Assembly (NCBI GenBank): GCA_016858145.1
Contig: JAEHOE010000019.1
Coordinates: 806,001-870,000, forward strand
Reading direction: 5' to 3'
DNA: 64,000 nucleotides
Origin: Edaphochlamys debaryana
Lineage: Eukaryota > Chlorophyta > Chlorophyceae > Chlamydomonadales
The notes below the pieces were generated by a model. The model ran no database searches and was not told the origin of the DNA. It saw nothing but the letters and a program-made list of their open reading frames with translations. The position numbers were made by a program, and so were the translations under genes. Positions 11,762 through 23,621 of this stretch are shown piece by piece. Each line of letters begins with the position of its first letter. Within the stretch, counting starts at the first letter, position 1.

Positions 11762-12133
11762 CCCGCCACCCCCGCCTGTACCACCTCACGGCCGCCACCG
11801 CGCCACGGGCCGCCGCACCGGAGTTTGTGGCCTGCTAGAGGCGTCCGTGTGGTCCGTTTGGGTATCAGGCAACATAACATTAGTCGAGGGATTCAAGCTT
11901 GGCCATCGGCCCCCTCCACCATCTCATCCCCCGCCACCCCGCCGCCCCCGCCACCCCGCCGCCCCTGCGGTCGCCGTAGGCCGCCACACTCGCCTCGCAG
12001 ACAGCCGGCCTTCTCCCGTGGCGCAGGCATATGTGTTTCTTTATTACCGGTAGTGAGGAATTTGCCACATGCCACAAATGGTAAGTGTTCTGACTGAGCC
12101 CTCGCAACGTAGTCCCCGCCGCCCCGCCAGCGA
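11762..12133 (+). repeat. Dispersed repeat, copy 2, with a partial extra copy
   Basis: The segment 11930-12133 matches 8812-8985 in two blocks (the GCC-rich block ending CCCGTGGCGCAGGC, and TGAGCCCTCGCAACGTAG plus TCCCC). A shorter piece at 11762-11820 repeats only CGCCACGGGCCGCCGCAC and neighbouring CCGCCACC runs. It occupies most of the gap between the FGKHKG gene start (11749) and the sucrose-phosphate phosphatase stop (12380). No gene is seen in 11750-12379. Confidence 0.55.
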
Positions 12134-12379
12134 ATCCATCCACGGCCAGCCGCGTCACCCATGTTCGCATTTGGACCATTTGGACCTGGACCACCAGTGC
12201 TTCCTCGTCTTTCGAAGTCCCGCAACAAGTCGAACCTAGGCTATGCCCTACTAGCTAGCCTGCATTCCAGAGCCTGCACAGCCTGTCCGTCTCCCTGGTC
12301 CACAGACTCCACGCTCTCTGCTCAGACCCCGCATCGCCTTCGGCGCACTTCCGTCCCTGCCCGCGGCCCTCCCCGGCGC

Positions 12380-15300
12380 TCACACCGTGACAGGCGGCAG
12401 CACGACCGCCCCATCCGCCAGCGCCGCCTCATACCGCACCGCCGCCGCCGCCCGCCCGCTGTCGGAGGGGCCGTGGCCGCCGCTGCCGCCGGCCCCCGCC
12501 CCGGCCGCCACCGCCACCACGGCCCTGCGCATGGCTCCCAGGTCCCTGCGCCCCTCGGGGCCCAGCCGGAACACCTGCGGCCGGGGACCCGTGTGAGGGG
12601 TGGCGGGGGGGCGCGGTCGTAGTGAGGGGGGCTGGATGGTGAGACTTGTGGCGCAGAGGTGGAGAGCCTGAGAGAGGAAAGCAGGAAAGTACAAAGCGGA
12701 GGGGCGTACGGCACTCACGTGGGCGCTGACGATGCGCTCCGCCGCCTCCTCGCCGCCGCCCTCCCTGTGCGTCACCTCCGTCACCTCCACCCGGTCCAGC
12801 CACACACCCGCCGCCGCCGCCGCTGACGCCGCCGCCGCCACCGCCCAGCCGCGAAGCGCCGCCGCGGGCGCCGACGGCGTCGACGCCGCCAGCGCCGCGG
12901 CGGCGGCGGCGGCAGCGTCGGGGCTGGCGGCGGCGGACAGGGCCATCATGGCGTAGGCCGCCGCCACCGCCTCCGCCGCGGGGTCCAGGGTGGGCGCGCC
13001 GGTCGCTGCCTCCACCGCCGCCGTCGAGGCCTTTCCGTTGGCCCCGCCGCCGCCGCTGCTACCGCCACCGCTGCCGTCGCCGGGCTGGCTGCCGTCAGCG
13101 GCGGCGCCGAGGCGCTTCAGGTCCGGGACCACGCCGGGCGGGAGGGAGCGGAAGGCGCGCAGGGCCTGCAGGATGCCGCCGGCACACGGCTCCGAGGCCT
13201 GCACGAGCGGGGTGGGCGTGGGTCGGCAAGCAGGGGGCATCGGCCCAATCCGTGCACCCTGAGCCATGTGGGTCTGACCTCACAGCCTGGCTTGATCACG
13301 GGTACTGGCCTGGTCGCCTACCCTGGCCCACCTGGCCCAGAATGCGGGCGCGCTCACCAGGAGGATGTGGGACGCTGGCGGGGGCCCGCTCGCTGCGCCC
13401 GCGCTCGCCTGCGCCTGCTCCGCCCCCGCCCCCGCCGCCCAGTCCCTGAGCTCGGGGTAGGCGTTGGCCACCACGCAGCCCCGCACGCCCGGCACCGCGA
13501 ACAGCTCCACGTCGTTGCCGCTGTCGCCGTTGACCTGCGGGGCACCGGGGGAGTGCATGTGGGCGGTCAGCGGGGGTCGAAACGCACTGAGCACTAAGCA
13601 CTGAGCCCTAAGCACTGAGCCCGTGCCGCTCCGGGTTACTGCCCCATGCCCCCATGCGCCTCCCGCCTTACACTCTGCAACCCAATGAACAAGGCTCAGC
13701 GCCCATGCCAGCTCCGTCCGTTCGCACACACAGGGCCCCCCGCGCCCGCCCCCCGGCGCCCACCTGCACCCCCCCTCGCGGCTCCCCCCCCGCCTCCCGC
13801 ATGCGCCCCAGCAGGAAGGCCAGCGCCGCGCCCTTGCCCGCGCCCCGGGCCAGCAGGTCCACGTCCCGGCCGCCGCTGTAGACCACCTGCAGGGGGGGAA
13901 GCCGATGGGGGTAATTAGGTATGGGGGCAGGGACAGGTGGGGCGGGAAGGGCAGCTGAATGGGTAAGGTAGGGTGGAGCAGGTAGGGGTGTGCTTGGGCT
14001 CATAGCGTGTTTACCCTTCAGCCCCGGGAGCCCCGACCGGAACGCAGGAACGTACCTTGACCTGCAGTCCCTCAGCCTTGAGGGAGTCCTGAAGGGATGC
14101 AGCGAGGGCAGGAGCGAGCGGCAGGTTGGCCCCACGAGGAGACCTATGCAGCAGCTCGGGCCCCTCACCCGCACCGTACACACCCGCACCCGCCGCCGCA
14201 TCCGCAGCGGCCAGGGCCAGGGCCGTCTTTGTATCGCCCCTCTCCAGGTCGACGCAACCCGCAACCCGCAACCCGCGCTACCCCGTATACCTCCCCCTAC
14301 TACCCCCCGCCCGCCGCACCTTGAGCTTGCCCAGCACCGCCTCCGCCTCCCCCCCCGCCCCCCTCGGCAGGTCCAGGTGGTAGCTCAGCTTGTGGCGCCG
14401 CTGCTCCGAGGCCACCTGGGGTGGGGGGGCGGGGGTGGGGGGAGGGGTGGGGGACGCGGATGGGGCCGGTGGGAGCAGAGAAGGTGGTTCAACTGTTGAA
14501 GGCATAGAAGCGAGCAGGCCACGGGCAACGCTGTGATGCGCCCAACGAGCACAACAGCAGGCGGCGTCCAGGACTGACGCATCATTTTATTTTTGCTACC
14601 CCGCAGACCTGACCTCCCCCAGGTCCTCGCCTGGCGCTTGAGCTGGGGCACGGCCGCCGCCAGCGCCTCCACGCGGCCCCGGTCCCAGCCCCGGTCCAGC
14701 AACGCCTCCCACTCGGGGTCGGGGGCATAGCGCAGCGGGGGCCCGGGGGCAGGAACGGCTGGCGGCACGCCACCAGCCTGGTCCTCCTTGGGCCCGGACT
14801 GGGCCTGGGTGCCCTGAGCCTGGGCCTGAGCTCCCTGCGTGCCCGGGCCCAGCTCGCTGGGCTGTAGGTAGAAGATCTCGGTCCCGACGGAGCAGATGAG
14901 AACGTGGGGGGTGAGCAGGGGGGCCTCCTCCTGGAGTCCCGGCAGGGAGGTGGGCAGGAGGTGGGGAGGAGGTTGCGGCAAGGTCAAGGGCCAAGTCAGT
15001 CCATGTCCATTGCGTACCACTTGGGGCGCGTCCCTTTATGTCGTGCTCTTCCCCCTTGGCCTCACCCAGAGCTGGTGGTAGAGCGCGGGCGAGCGCCCGG
15101 TGGAGTAGACCAGCAGCAGGCCCCCAGGGGCGCCGCCGGGCGCCCCCGCCCCGCCCCCGGCGCAGCACTGCCACACGGCGTTGAAGGCGAGGAGGCGGCG
15201 GTGGGTGGCGTCCTCGTTCTGGACCTGAGCGGGGAGCAGGAGCGGCGAGGGGAGTTGGTGGAGGTAGGCAGGCGGCGATGGCTGCTTGCGTGCCCTGGCC

Positions 15301-15636
15301 CCCCCTGTGTCCTCTGCGCCCAAAGGCCTCCGGCACAATGGCTGGCTGTCTTATTTGCTGTCTCCCGCTCTGACCTACCATGGTGTGGTCCTGCACGCAC
15401 GAGGAGAGAAAGGGGAGGGTTGAAGCGTAGTTGGTAAGGGAAGCCGGCTGTGCATGCGTCTGAGAGGCTGTGCGTGGGGCACGGCGCTTGCGGCGACCCA
15501 CCAGGTCAGAGACCAGCATCAGCTGAGGCGGCGAGTCGTGGGGCCAGAACGGCAGCGCTGGTGCCTTGCCAGCAGCTGCGGGCCCCGCGGGCGGCGGGGC
15601 TGCCGTGTCGCGCTGGGGGTGCGAGATGGATGCCAT
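12380..15636 (-). CDS. SPP: Sucrose-6-phosphate phosphatase (HAD family)
   Basis: Catalyses the last step of sucrose synthesis, sucrose-6F-phosphate to sucrose plus phosphate, in the cytosol. Ten exons, every intron in phase 0: 15502-15636, 15379-15390, 15066-15224, 14631-14930, 14320-14415, 14056-14088, 13764-13886, 13358-13534, 12719-13198, 12380-12574; 569 aa. HAD motif I VSDLDHTM is assembled across exons 1 and 2, motif II is VYSTGRSPALY, the motif III lysine is in GAGKGAALAFLL and motif IV is GDSGNDVELF. SEQRRHKLSYHLDLPR, PCAGGILQALRAF and a C-terminal S6PP_C-like region follow. It is longer than typical plant SPP (about 420 aa) because of Ala/Gly-rich insertions, mainly in exon 12719-13198. 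The intron after 14631 has a GC donor. Catalytic residues look intact. Confidence 0.9.
15379..15390 (-). other. 12-nt micro-exon of the SPP gene encoding DHTM
   Basis: The reverse strand reads tgcag / GACCACACCATG / gtaggt. It restores VSDL-DHTM, the HAD nucleophile motif DxD; without it the second aspartate, the general acid/base, would be missing. Both flanking introns are phase 0. Confidence 0.85.
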
Positions 15637-16050
15637 CGGGCGAGCGTTGTCGCCGACTTGGCGTGGCGAGGAGCTTCAACGCAATAGGATCGTGGCCAGG
15701 GGGCTAGCAAGGAGCTCTTGTGAAAACTTGTGAAGCCGGGGGCAGCGGCGGAGCTCGGGGATGGCGAGCGTGTCCCGTGGGACGCTGACCAAGGCCTTGC
15801 GCCTGAGGCCTTCCAGTGCCTGAACTTGGATGCAAGTAAGGTTACTTCGAGCAGAACTACTTGTGCGCTTGGGCGCTGGCCAATGCGGCCGGGCGGAGGG
15901 GTCCTCGGGATGGCGCGTTCCAACTAAACTTGCACGCCTTGCCATTTTGCTTTGCTTTTACCCTGAATATCACAGTAGAGAGCAGTAGTGCAGGCACAGC
16001 GAGCAAGTAAACGAGGACTTGCTGCGAGTGCGGTTTGCTTACTCGCCGCG
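15637..16050. promoter_or_regulatory. Bidirectional promoter region, SPP / NOP53
   Basis: 414 bp separate the two divergent start codons, so both promoters and 5' UTRs must fit here. No TATA box or named element can be asserted. Confidence 0.45.
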
Positions 16051-19000
16051 ATGGCACCTCCCGCAAAGTCCCGCAAGGGCAAGAAGGCGTGGAGGAAGAA
16101 CATCGATGCCACCGAGGTAGGCCACTGCAAACGGCGTTCCGCAAAGCAGCATTGCGGCGGCGCTTCAGCTGCACTAGACGGGCGGCCGAGCCGTTAGTAG
16201 CTCCCCTGTGCGCTGGGGGGGACTTATGTTGCAATGCTACTTGCGTAAGGCCAAGGCGGCGCACAACGTCAGAATGCGGATGTTGTTCCTCGCGGGGCCT
16301 CTTGGAGGCAGGGTTATGACGCGTATTACTGCGTGGTGTCGCGTGGGCAATCCCTGCGGCTATGGCGACGGCGGGTTGCAAGGCAAACCCTACCGGCGGT
16401 CGGCCCTGCGTGTGCCACAGGCCCACAACCCACTCCACCCGCCCCTCTCGCCCGCAGGTCGAGACCTTCCTCGAGGAGGAGACCTACCAGGAGCGCCGTG
16501 GGCCCGCGGCCAAGGAGCTGAAGGATGACCAGCTGTTCTTTGTGGACACGGTGGGGCAGGGCGGGGAGTGGGGCAGGGCGGAGTGGGGCAGGGCTAGTGG
16601 GGGTGGGGCAGGGCCGGCCATCTCAAGCTACGCTAGTAATCATTGGCCGGGCATCCGGGGCGGCCGTCGACCGGGGTCAGGACCCCCAGCTCCCGGGCGC
16701 TCTCCCTTCATGCCTGCTCCTGAGCTAGTCCTCCCGCGCACCGCCCTTGCCAGACGACTCATCCCCCTCCCTCCTGACCCCGAAACCCCTCCCCCCCGCC
16801 AGAGCGCCGACGCGGAGGGCGCGGCCGCGGCGGCCGACGGCCGGCGCCCCTCCAAGCGGCGGCGCGAGGAGCGCGAGAAGCCGCTCCTCCGCTCCCAGCA
16901 GATCATCCAAGAGGCCCACAAGGCCAAGCCCCTGGCCAAGGCCCCGCCCGTGCGCAAAGCCGCGCCCGCCTCCGCCAACACGCGCGCGGCCGGCGGCGCG
17001 CTCGCGGCCGCCAACGGTAAACGGTCAGCCCCAACCGCCAACCGCCACCCGCTGGACCTGTGGGCCGACGACGAGGACCTCAAGGCCGCGGCGGAGGCCG
17101 CAGCGGCGCCCGGCCCCGGCTCCGCCGCGCTAGCGGCGGCCGCCGCCGCCGGCCGCTCCAAGAAGCCGCGCTCCGCCAAGGGCCAGGCGGCGGCTGAGCT
17201 CAAGGCCAAGGCCACCACGGTGCGCCTGGCCATGGGTCCCTCGGCCAAGGCCCTGCGCGGCCGCGCCTCGCCGCCGCCCCCGCCCGTGGTGGCGGCGGGC
17301 CGGCTCAAGCCCGTGCCCGTGGACGTGCCCGGCTGCTCGTTCAACCCCGACGCCGAGCAGCACCAGGACGCCCTCGCGCTGCTGGTGGCGGCGGAGATGA
17401 AGAAGGAGCTGCGGAGGGAGCTGCTGCCGGAGGCGCCGCCGGGCGAGGTGGGGGGGGGAAGGGGTTGGGGTGCGGTCGGGGAGCAGGGTACGGGTTGGAG
17501 GGAAGGGGAGGCTAGACGGGAGCAGAGGAGCAGCGGAGAGGGGGAGTGAAGGGCGTGCGGGTGAGGTGGACGGAGTGGTGGTGGGGATGGGGTCGGGAGG
17601 GGTCGAGAGGTATCTGCAAGGAGGGCGTGCGGGCTTGGAGGGTGGGGGGATGGGGGCCGCTCTGGGCCGGTGGGCGGCGAGGAGGGTCGTGACGTGCCAG
17701 GAGTTGCATGGCTGACCCCTGCCCCCTTGTCCATGCTGCGCAGGTGGACCTGGAGGGCGACGGGCGGCCGCTGACGGAGCTGGAGAAGCTGCAGGTGGGG
17801 GGGGGCTGATGCCTGGTGGAGCCGGGCTGAGAGGGGTGTGGGGCTGGAGGGCGAAGGCTTGCAGGCGAGGGGCAGAGGACAGGGGCCAAGGCTGGGAGCT
17901 GGATGGCCCGGGCGGCGACAAGAAGGCGAGGGTCCTTCAGGGTGCTCACTGCCTGCCTGCCCGCACTGCTCTCTGCCCCACCCCCGCAGGTCGAGGCGGC
18001 GGACGACGAGGAGGAGGAGGAGGCGGACGCGGGAGCCCAGGCGGGGGCGGGCGAGCAGGCTGACCCCAACGCCATCCCGCTCGGGGAGGGCAAGGAGGAC
18101 AGCGACGAGGAGGGCGAGGAGGGCGGCGAGGGCTCCAAGTCAGGGAAAAAGAAGGGCTCGGAGAAGAAGAGCAAGAAGGACCGAGCCAGAGAGGTGCGCC
18201 GGGTGACGTTGCGGGTGGTACCCGTCCTTTGTGACGATCGGCAGGGCTGGTCCGGGGCCGGGCTGAGGGGACCTGGGGACGAGCCACTGAGGGAAGTGGC
18301 TTTCTTGGACTCTCACGCTCTTGTCCGTCCTGGCGCCCTCCCTCCCCCCCCCGCAGGCCCGGCGCAAGGCCGCTGAGGCCGAGGCGGAGGAGAAGCGGCG
18401 GCTAAAGGCGCAGCGGCGCACGCTGCAGTCGCTGCAGGAGGTGCAGGCGGCCGTGGACGAGGAGGAGGCGGAGCGGGTGAGGAGGGGGGGCGGGAGTCTT
18501 GGGCGGGGTGGGCCGCGGGCGAGTCCAGGTCCGCGCCACGCCGCCGCGGCAGACTGGGGTGGGAATGCGACCGACAGGCTATGCAACGGCATACTGGCAG
18601 CCGGCAGGACGGCCGGGACAGTGCGACCGAGACCAGGAAGCACGGTAGCCGCTTGCCTGGCTCCTGGTCGCTTTTCGCGCTCATGCCTTGCGCTCTCGTC
18701 ACGGCAAGGACAGGAGCTCGACACATGACCCCTATCCGCTGTGTCTTACGCGTGCTCGTGCGCTACCCCCATTCCGGCCCCCGCCCCCAGGAGCTCAAGC
18801 GGCAGCGGCTGGCGGCTATCCGGCAGGAGCGTGCGGCCGTGGAGCCCCCGCGGTTGGGCAAGCTGCGCTTCGAGCCGGCCTCGGTGCAGGTGGGGGAGCC
18901 GTGGGGCAGCGTGTGGGGGGCAGGGAAAGGGCAGGGCCAAGGCCGGGTTAGCCGGTGTGCAAGCATGTGTCTTGGGAACGTGACTCGGGCCTCCGTCCAC

Positions 19001-19617
19001 CCGTGCGACCCCACTCCGTCACCCTGTGCCTGTCCCCCAGTCCGTCCCCTTGCCCACGCGCCCTCCCCCCCCCCCCGCCTCCTCCCCACAGGTGCTGACC
19101 ACGGACCAGAAGACGGGCTCGCTGCGGCAGGTGGCTGCGTGCGCGGCGCTGGCGGGCGACCGCTTCAAGAGCCTGCAGGCGCGGGGGCTGGTGGAGCCGC
19201 GCAAGCCGCAGCCGTTCAAGGAGAAGCGGTGAGGGGGGCCGGGGGGGGGAGGGAAGGGGACGCGGAGGGCAGGGGTTTCGAAGTTGGGAGCTCAAAAAGA
19301 GAAACGGTCTTGGGGCGACATGCACTGGAGCTGGGATGGCTGTTCAAACGAGGCAGCCAGAGGCAGCGCACAGCTGTAGCGGGGTCCTGGCGCCGGTTTC
19401 CGCACCCCAACCACCCTCCCACGTGCCGCGACCATGGCTCACCCCGTCATCCCCATGCCCCCATGCCCCCAGGCGCAAGGTCCAGTACGAGAAGGGCGCC
19501 CGCACGGAGCGGGCCGCGGAGGCGAGCGCGGAGGTGCGGGAGCTGGCGCACCGCAACAAGAAGGCGCGCAAGGCGGCCAAGGCGCACGCGGCGGGGGGCG
19601 GCGGGGAGGACTGGTGA
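16051..19617 (+). CDS. NOP53: Ribosome biogenesis protein NOP53
   Basis: NOP53 (mammalian GLTSCR2/PICT1) is a nucleolar 60S assembly factor that recruits the exosome helicase Mtr4 for ITS2/5.8S maturation. Exons: 16051-16116, 16458-16550, 16803-17447, 17744-17794, 17990-18193, 18357-18476, 18791-18889, 19092-19228, 19473-19617; 519 aa. The start gives MAPPAKSRKGKKAWRKNID, the typical basic N terminus, followed by ETFLEEETYQERRG and LFFVDT. Conserved later blocks are VPGCSFNPDAEQHQDAL and the C-terminal GDRFKSLQARGLVEPRKP with a basic tail. Between them lie Ala-rich, acidic (EEEEEADAG) and Lys/Glu coiled-coil segments, low complexity as in other NOP53 proteins. Introns are phase 0 except the last, which is phase 2. 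Confidence 0.92.
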
Positions 19618-20657
19618 GCGTCGGGCTGCTTGGCATGAAGCCTTCCGCGGAGGAGGGGCAGGAGGAGGAGGAGCCCTGGGCGGCAGCAGCGTGTCGCCGG
19701 GACGCGGCTGCCTCGTGGCGAGCTGCTGCGTGGGCGAGGAGGAGTCGAATCGCGGCGGAGGATGTGGGGCCGCTGCCATGGGGCGTGAGCAATAGAAAGG
19801 GCGGTTTGCGTGTGCGGGGACTGGGTCCGAGAGCTTCCCAGGAGAGGCAGGCGTGGGTGGGATGCAGGGGTGTGCGCACGGCAGACGTGCAACGGGGCCA
19901 TTGCTGTAGGGCGTGTAGGTTGTTGTGATAGGGGCAGAGGCAGGAAGGCGTGGAGCAAACTAGTCGTGGCGCTAAGCCCGAGGAGCCAGTTCTCGAGGAT
20001 TGAAGCGGTCGTGATGCAGAGCTTTCTGCATGTTCTGGCTTGTTACACGACAGCTGGTAGCTACGAGCAGTGCCTCACCGTCCCAAGTCCCAGCGGCTAC
20101 ACCGCAGCAACCTCACCACCTCGACCCCCGGACCCCAGCAGCCAAGGCCCCGCAAGCGCACGTACCTTTCGCACGTAACCTTACCCACTGTGACACTTGG
20201 CCTCGCAAAGCCCGCGCACCCACACACCCCGTTCGCCAACATTCAACGCAATCGCATCACCGCCCAAGCTCTCCTTTGCGTCCATACAACGGTTGTACCT
20301 CACTGGCTGGCCCCTGCATCCCGGGTCACCACGCACACCTCCTGCCCTCTGCCTCCCACACGCCCTCGACGGATCTCTTCGTCTCTGCCTCGCACAGGCC
20401 CCCATACGCCATAACTCCCCGCAACGGTCCCTGCTTGCCCATCGCTTTCCACCCCTCACCCCTCCACTCGCCTCTCCACTCGCCAAACATAGCCCTAATG
20501 ATCGACCCTTCCCGACTGAGTCACCACACCTCTCCTCTTGCACCAGACGTCCACCGCCCTGCAGCCCTCCTCGCGTTTGTCATGCATGCATGCTTCTTCC
20601 GTACAATCCGCTCATGCAGTACCTACCCCGCCCAGATCCTCCCCCTCTCCCCGCCCC
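19618..20657. other. Convergent 3' region, NOP53 / FemAB-like copy A
   Basis: Holds both 3' UTRs. A minus-strand TGTAA (TTACA at 20043-20047) could end the copy A transcript, with a 3' UTR of about 620 nt. I do not see a clear TGTAA for NOP53. The plus-strand sequence from 20150 to 20650 is rich in C, A and T and free of recognisable coding sequence. Confidence 0.35.
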
Positions 20658-22620
20658 TCAAACGTCTGTGACCACGGCCCCCGGCTCCAGGTACCCCCCC
20701 ATGAGGCGGGGCAGCAGCGCGTGGGAGATGGGCCCTATGCCGCGTGTGTACATGGACAGGGGGTGGCCCACGGCACCCAGGTGCTCCTTGACGAACCTGG
20801 GAGGGTGGAAGGGGGGAGGGGAGGGGGGAGATGAGATAGACATGACCGCTGCAAGTACGGCTGAGAAGGTTCCTGCAGCGCGCAAGGCCCCGCCTCAGCT
20901 GTTGGCCCCCCCACCCCACCCCCTCCGCACCTGTGCCCTGGGCCCAGGTCCACGAACTCCAGCAGCTGCCCGGGGGCACCCAGCGGCCACTCGCCGCCGC
21001 CGCTGGCAGGCGGCGCCTGCTCTGCCCTTGTCTCCGCCCCCGACGCAGCGGATGAGGCGGGGTCCGGGCAGCGCTGCAGCGCGGTGTTGTGGGCCAGGGC
21101 CAGCTGCACCGCCACGAAGATGATCTGGCAGGGCGCAGACCGAAGGGCGAGGAGGGCGGATGTGGTCATCGCTGGCCTGCATGTGCTCAGTTGCACAGCT
21201 GTGCACCACTCCCAGCTTGAGTGCGAAGTATGTAGTGAGCCCCCTGCATTGTGACGCCCGTACCTGGAAGTACGCGTTGGACTGCCGTACGAGGGGGTTG
21301 TCGTACGCCAGGCCGGCGTACAGCAGCTGAAGGGCCTCGGCCTGGGGCAGCAGGACGCCGAAGGCCAGCAGGGGGCCGTCGGGGCGGTCGCCCTCGCGGG
21401 CCACCACCACCTGGGGAGGGCGGGGCGACGGTATGGGGCGAGGGTGCGTGGGCAACGTGCATGGGGTGGCGCAAGGGCAGGTGCACGAGCGTCGGGCCGA
21501 GGGATGCCGGTAACAGGAACTGCTGTAGTGCGGTAAAGTCTGCCCCGCGCCACACTCACCAAACCCCAGCCAAAGCCACGTACCTGCACGCCGGGCGCCC
21601 GCCGCAGGAGCTCCTCAAACTGGGTCCGGCCCACCTCCACCCTCCCAGTCGGTCAGGCCGGACAGAGGGATCTGGGGATGCCGTATAGAGTTTGGGGGTG
21701 TGATAGACCGGGCAAGCCTAACTCCTGGCCAGGGCCCTGCGCCCCCGCCCATAGCCCCTGCATAGCCATCACCATCACCAGCAATTCCCTGACGGCCTCC
21801 CTACACGCCTTCCCTGGAGCGCACCTTGAAGATGTCGAACAGGGGCCACTCGAGGAAGCCCTCGCCCTCCCTCGCGGCTCCCGGGGCGTCGAAGACCGTG
21901 AGCACGGGGAACCGCAGCGCCCAACGGTCCAGCTCCCCGCGGCGCCAGGCCTGCGCATGGCCAGGGTCAGATCATCAATCGGAGCTCCATACATGACACC
22001 CCACCCCTGGTCGCGAATCATCGAGAAAGGACACTAGCTCCTCCAGCTCGGTTGCCATCTTGCCGGCCCTGGCGCGATCTGCATCGTACTTCGCAGTCCT
22101 CGCCCCAGCATGTCGGTATGAACCAAACCAGACCTGGGATCTGCCCTGGCTCACACACGCTCCCACCTCCAGCCCCAGGGACTTGTCGTTGCTGGGTCGG
22201 CACACGACGTTGTGAGTGAAGGCGCGCAGCAGCAGGCGCCAGCGCAGGGGCAGGCGGGGCATGAACTGGCAGACGTCAAAGGGGTGCCACAGGAGCAGCC
22301 TGCGCCGCAGGGCGGGGGCCAGGGCAAGCAAGGCGGCGTAAGGGAGGGGTCGATGCGGGGACGTGATGGGCCGCCATCACCGGCAGGGGTAGGGTCAGGC
22401 CGCCGCCGGGTCAGCCACCTCCCTCGCTTCCCCCAACTCACTCGTGGTCGCCGGCAGCGGGCGCCGCCGCCGCCCTAAGCGACCCGCGACGACGGAGCAT
22501 CGCCGCCTCCACAGCCCCCGCCACGGCGGCCGCGGCCCCGCGCAGCCAGGCGCGTGGCAGGAGCAGCGCCAAGCCCGGCAGCAGCAGCAGCAGCGGCAGC
22601 AGGAGCGCAGGCGCCGCCAT
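20658..22620 (-). pseudogene. FemAB/GNAT-like paralog A, frame-broken by an internal deletion
   Basis: Upstream half of a tandem pair with the gene at 23622-26976. Exons: 22442-22620, 22167-22299, 21825-21950, 21584-21671, 21264-21410, 20931-21124, 20658-20796. It starts with a strongly hydrophobic segment (MAAPALLLPLLLLLPGLALL), a signal peptide or anchor. Exon 21584-21671 is 88 nt between two phase-0 introns, so the reading frame breaks: it begins IPLSGLTDW and in a shifted frame ends VEVGRTQFEELLRRAPGVQ. In paralog B the matching stretch spans two exons and about 130 more residues. Everything after the break is open in the expected frame (AYDNPLVRQSNAYF, EFVDLGPGHRFVKEHLGA). It could be a pseudogene, an assembly collapse, or use an exon I cannot see. 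Confidence 0.6.
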
Positions 22621-23621
22621 GGCTGAGAGCTAAGGGACCGGCGAGCGCTCTCTCAAGCTAGCTCTGCAAGCGCGGGGCGCTGGTCAACGTGCGTTGCGAC
22701 GGGCTGGCAGTCGGTGACGAGCCCTGGGTGCTGCGCTCGCTCGGCTCCGGTTCCTAGAGGCGCTATGCTTTGCTGGTAGACAACGTGGGCTTGAGCGCGA
22801 AAATTGCGGCGGGTTGGCGGCAGCTGACAGATGGCCGCGCCAATGACACCCGTCGCGACCGACGTCAACGCGCCAAAATTATGCAACCGGGCGTTCCAGC
22901 GACGTGTTACCACAGCAATCGAGTCTACAGCGCTGCCTCTTCCGACTGCGAAGACTGTCGGGAATACGGGGAAGACGAGGCGTTGGAAGGCCGACGGCTG
23001 GCACGCCGCCCCGCCCTGCCCTGCCTACCTCCCGAGCCCCCACCGCCCCGCCCTGACGGCCCCCATCCGCTGCCTCCCTTCCTGCCTGCGCCCCAATCCC
23101 CTATCAGTATCACCCACATCCTGTCAAGCGCCGCTCAGCATCAGCGACCCAGCCGCCTTCTTGCCCCTTTGCAACCCCTCCGAGTAAACATGCATGTCAG
23201 GACGCAGCCCCTGCCGCCCGTGGCCTCCCCCTGGCCCCAGCCGGCCAGGGCCGACCAACGCTCTCCCCCAAACCCCTACTTGCACATGCCATGTACCAAT
23301 CGCCCAAAACGTAGGCCGCGCCACCGTGCTTATGACCATCGCTTTGATGCAAATCCCTTGTCACTCGTGTCTCAGCCGCAACCCCAGCGCCCTCCAACCC
23401 AGCCTGCCCCTCCACAGCCCAGCCCGGTCGCCGCAAGGGGCCGGCCCCAGCTGTCCCAAATGTTCCCCGCCCCGAATCGCCCCGCCTGCCATGCCCCCGG
23501 TCCAGATGGCCCCCGTCTCACACGCATCATCCTCCGACGCCATGACCCACCCAGCGCGGCTCCTCGCGCCCACTCTGTGCGGTCGCCCCCACTGCACTCG
23601 CCTTGTAGGGGCCCCTCCCGC
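22621..23621. other. Spacer between FemAB-like copies A and B
   Basis: Contains the 3' UTR of copy B (below 23622) and the promoter and 5' UTR of copy A (above 22620). It is C/A-rich on the plus strand with no recognisable gene, RNA or element. Confidence 0.35.
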
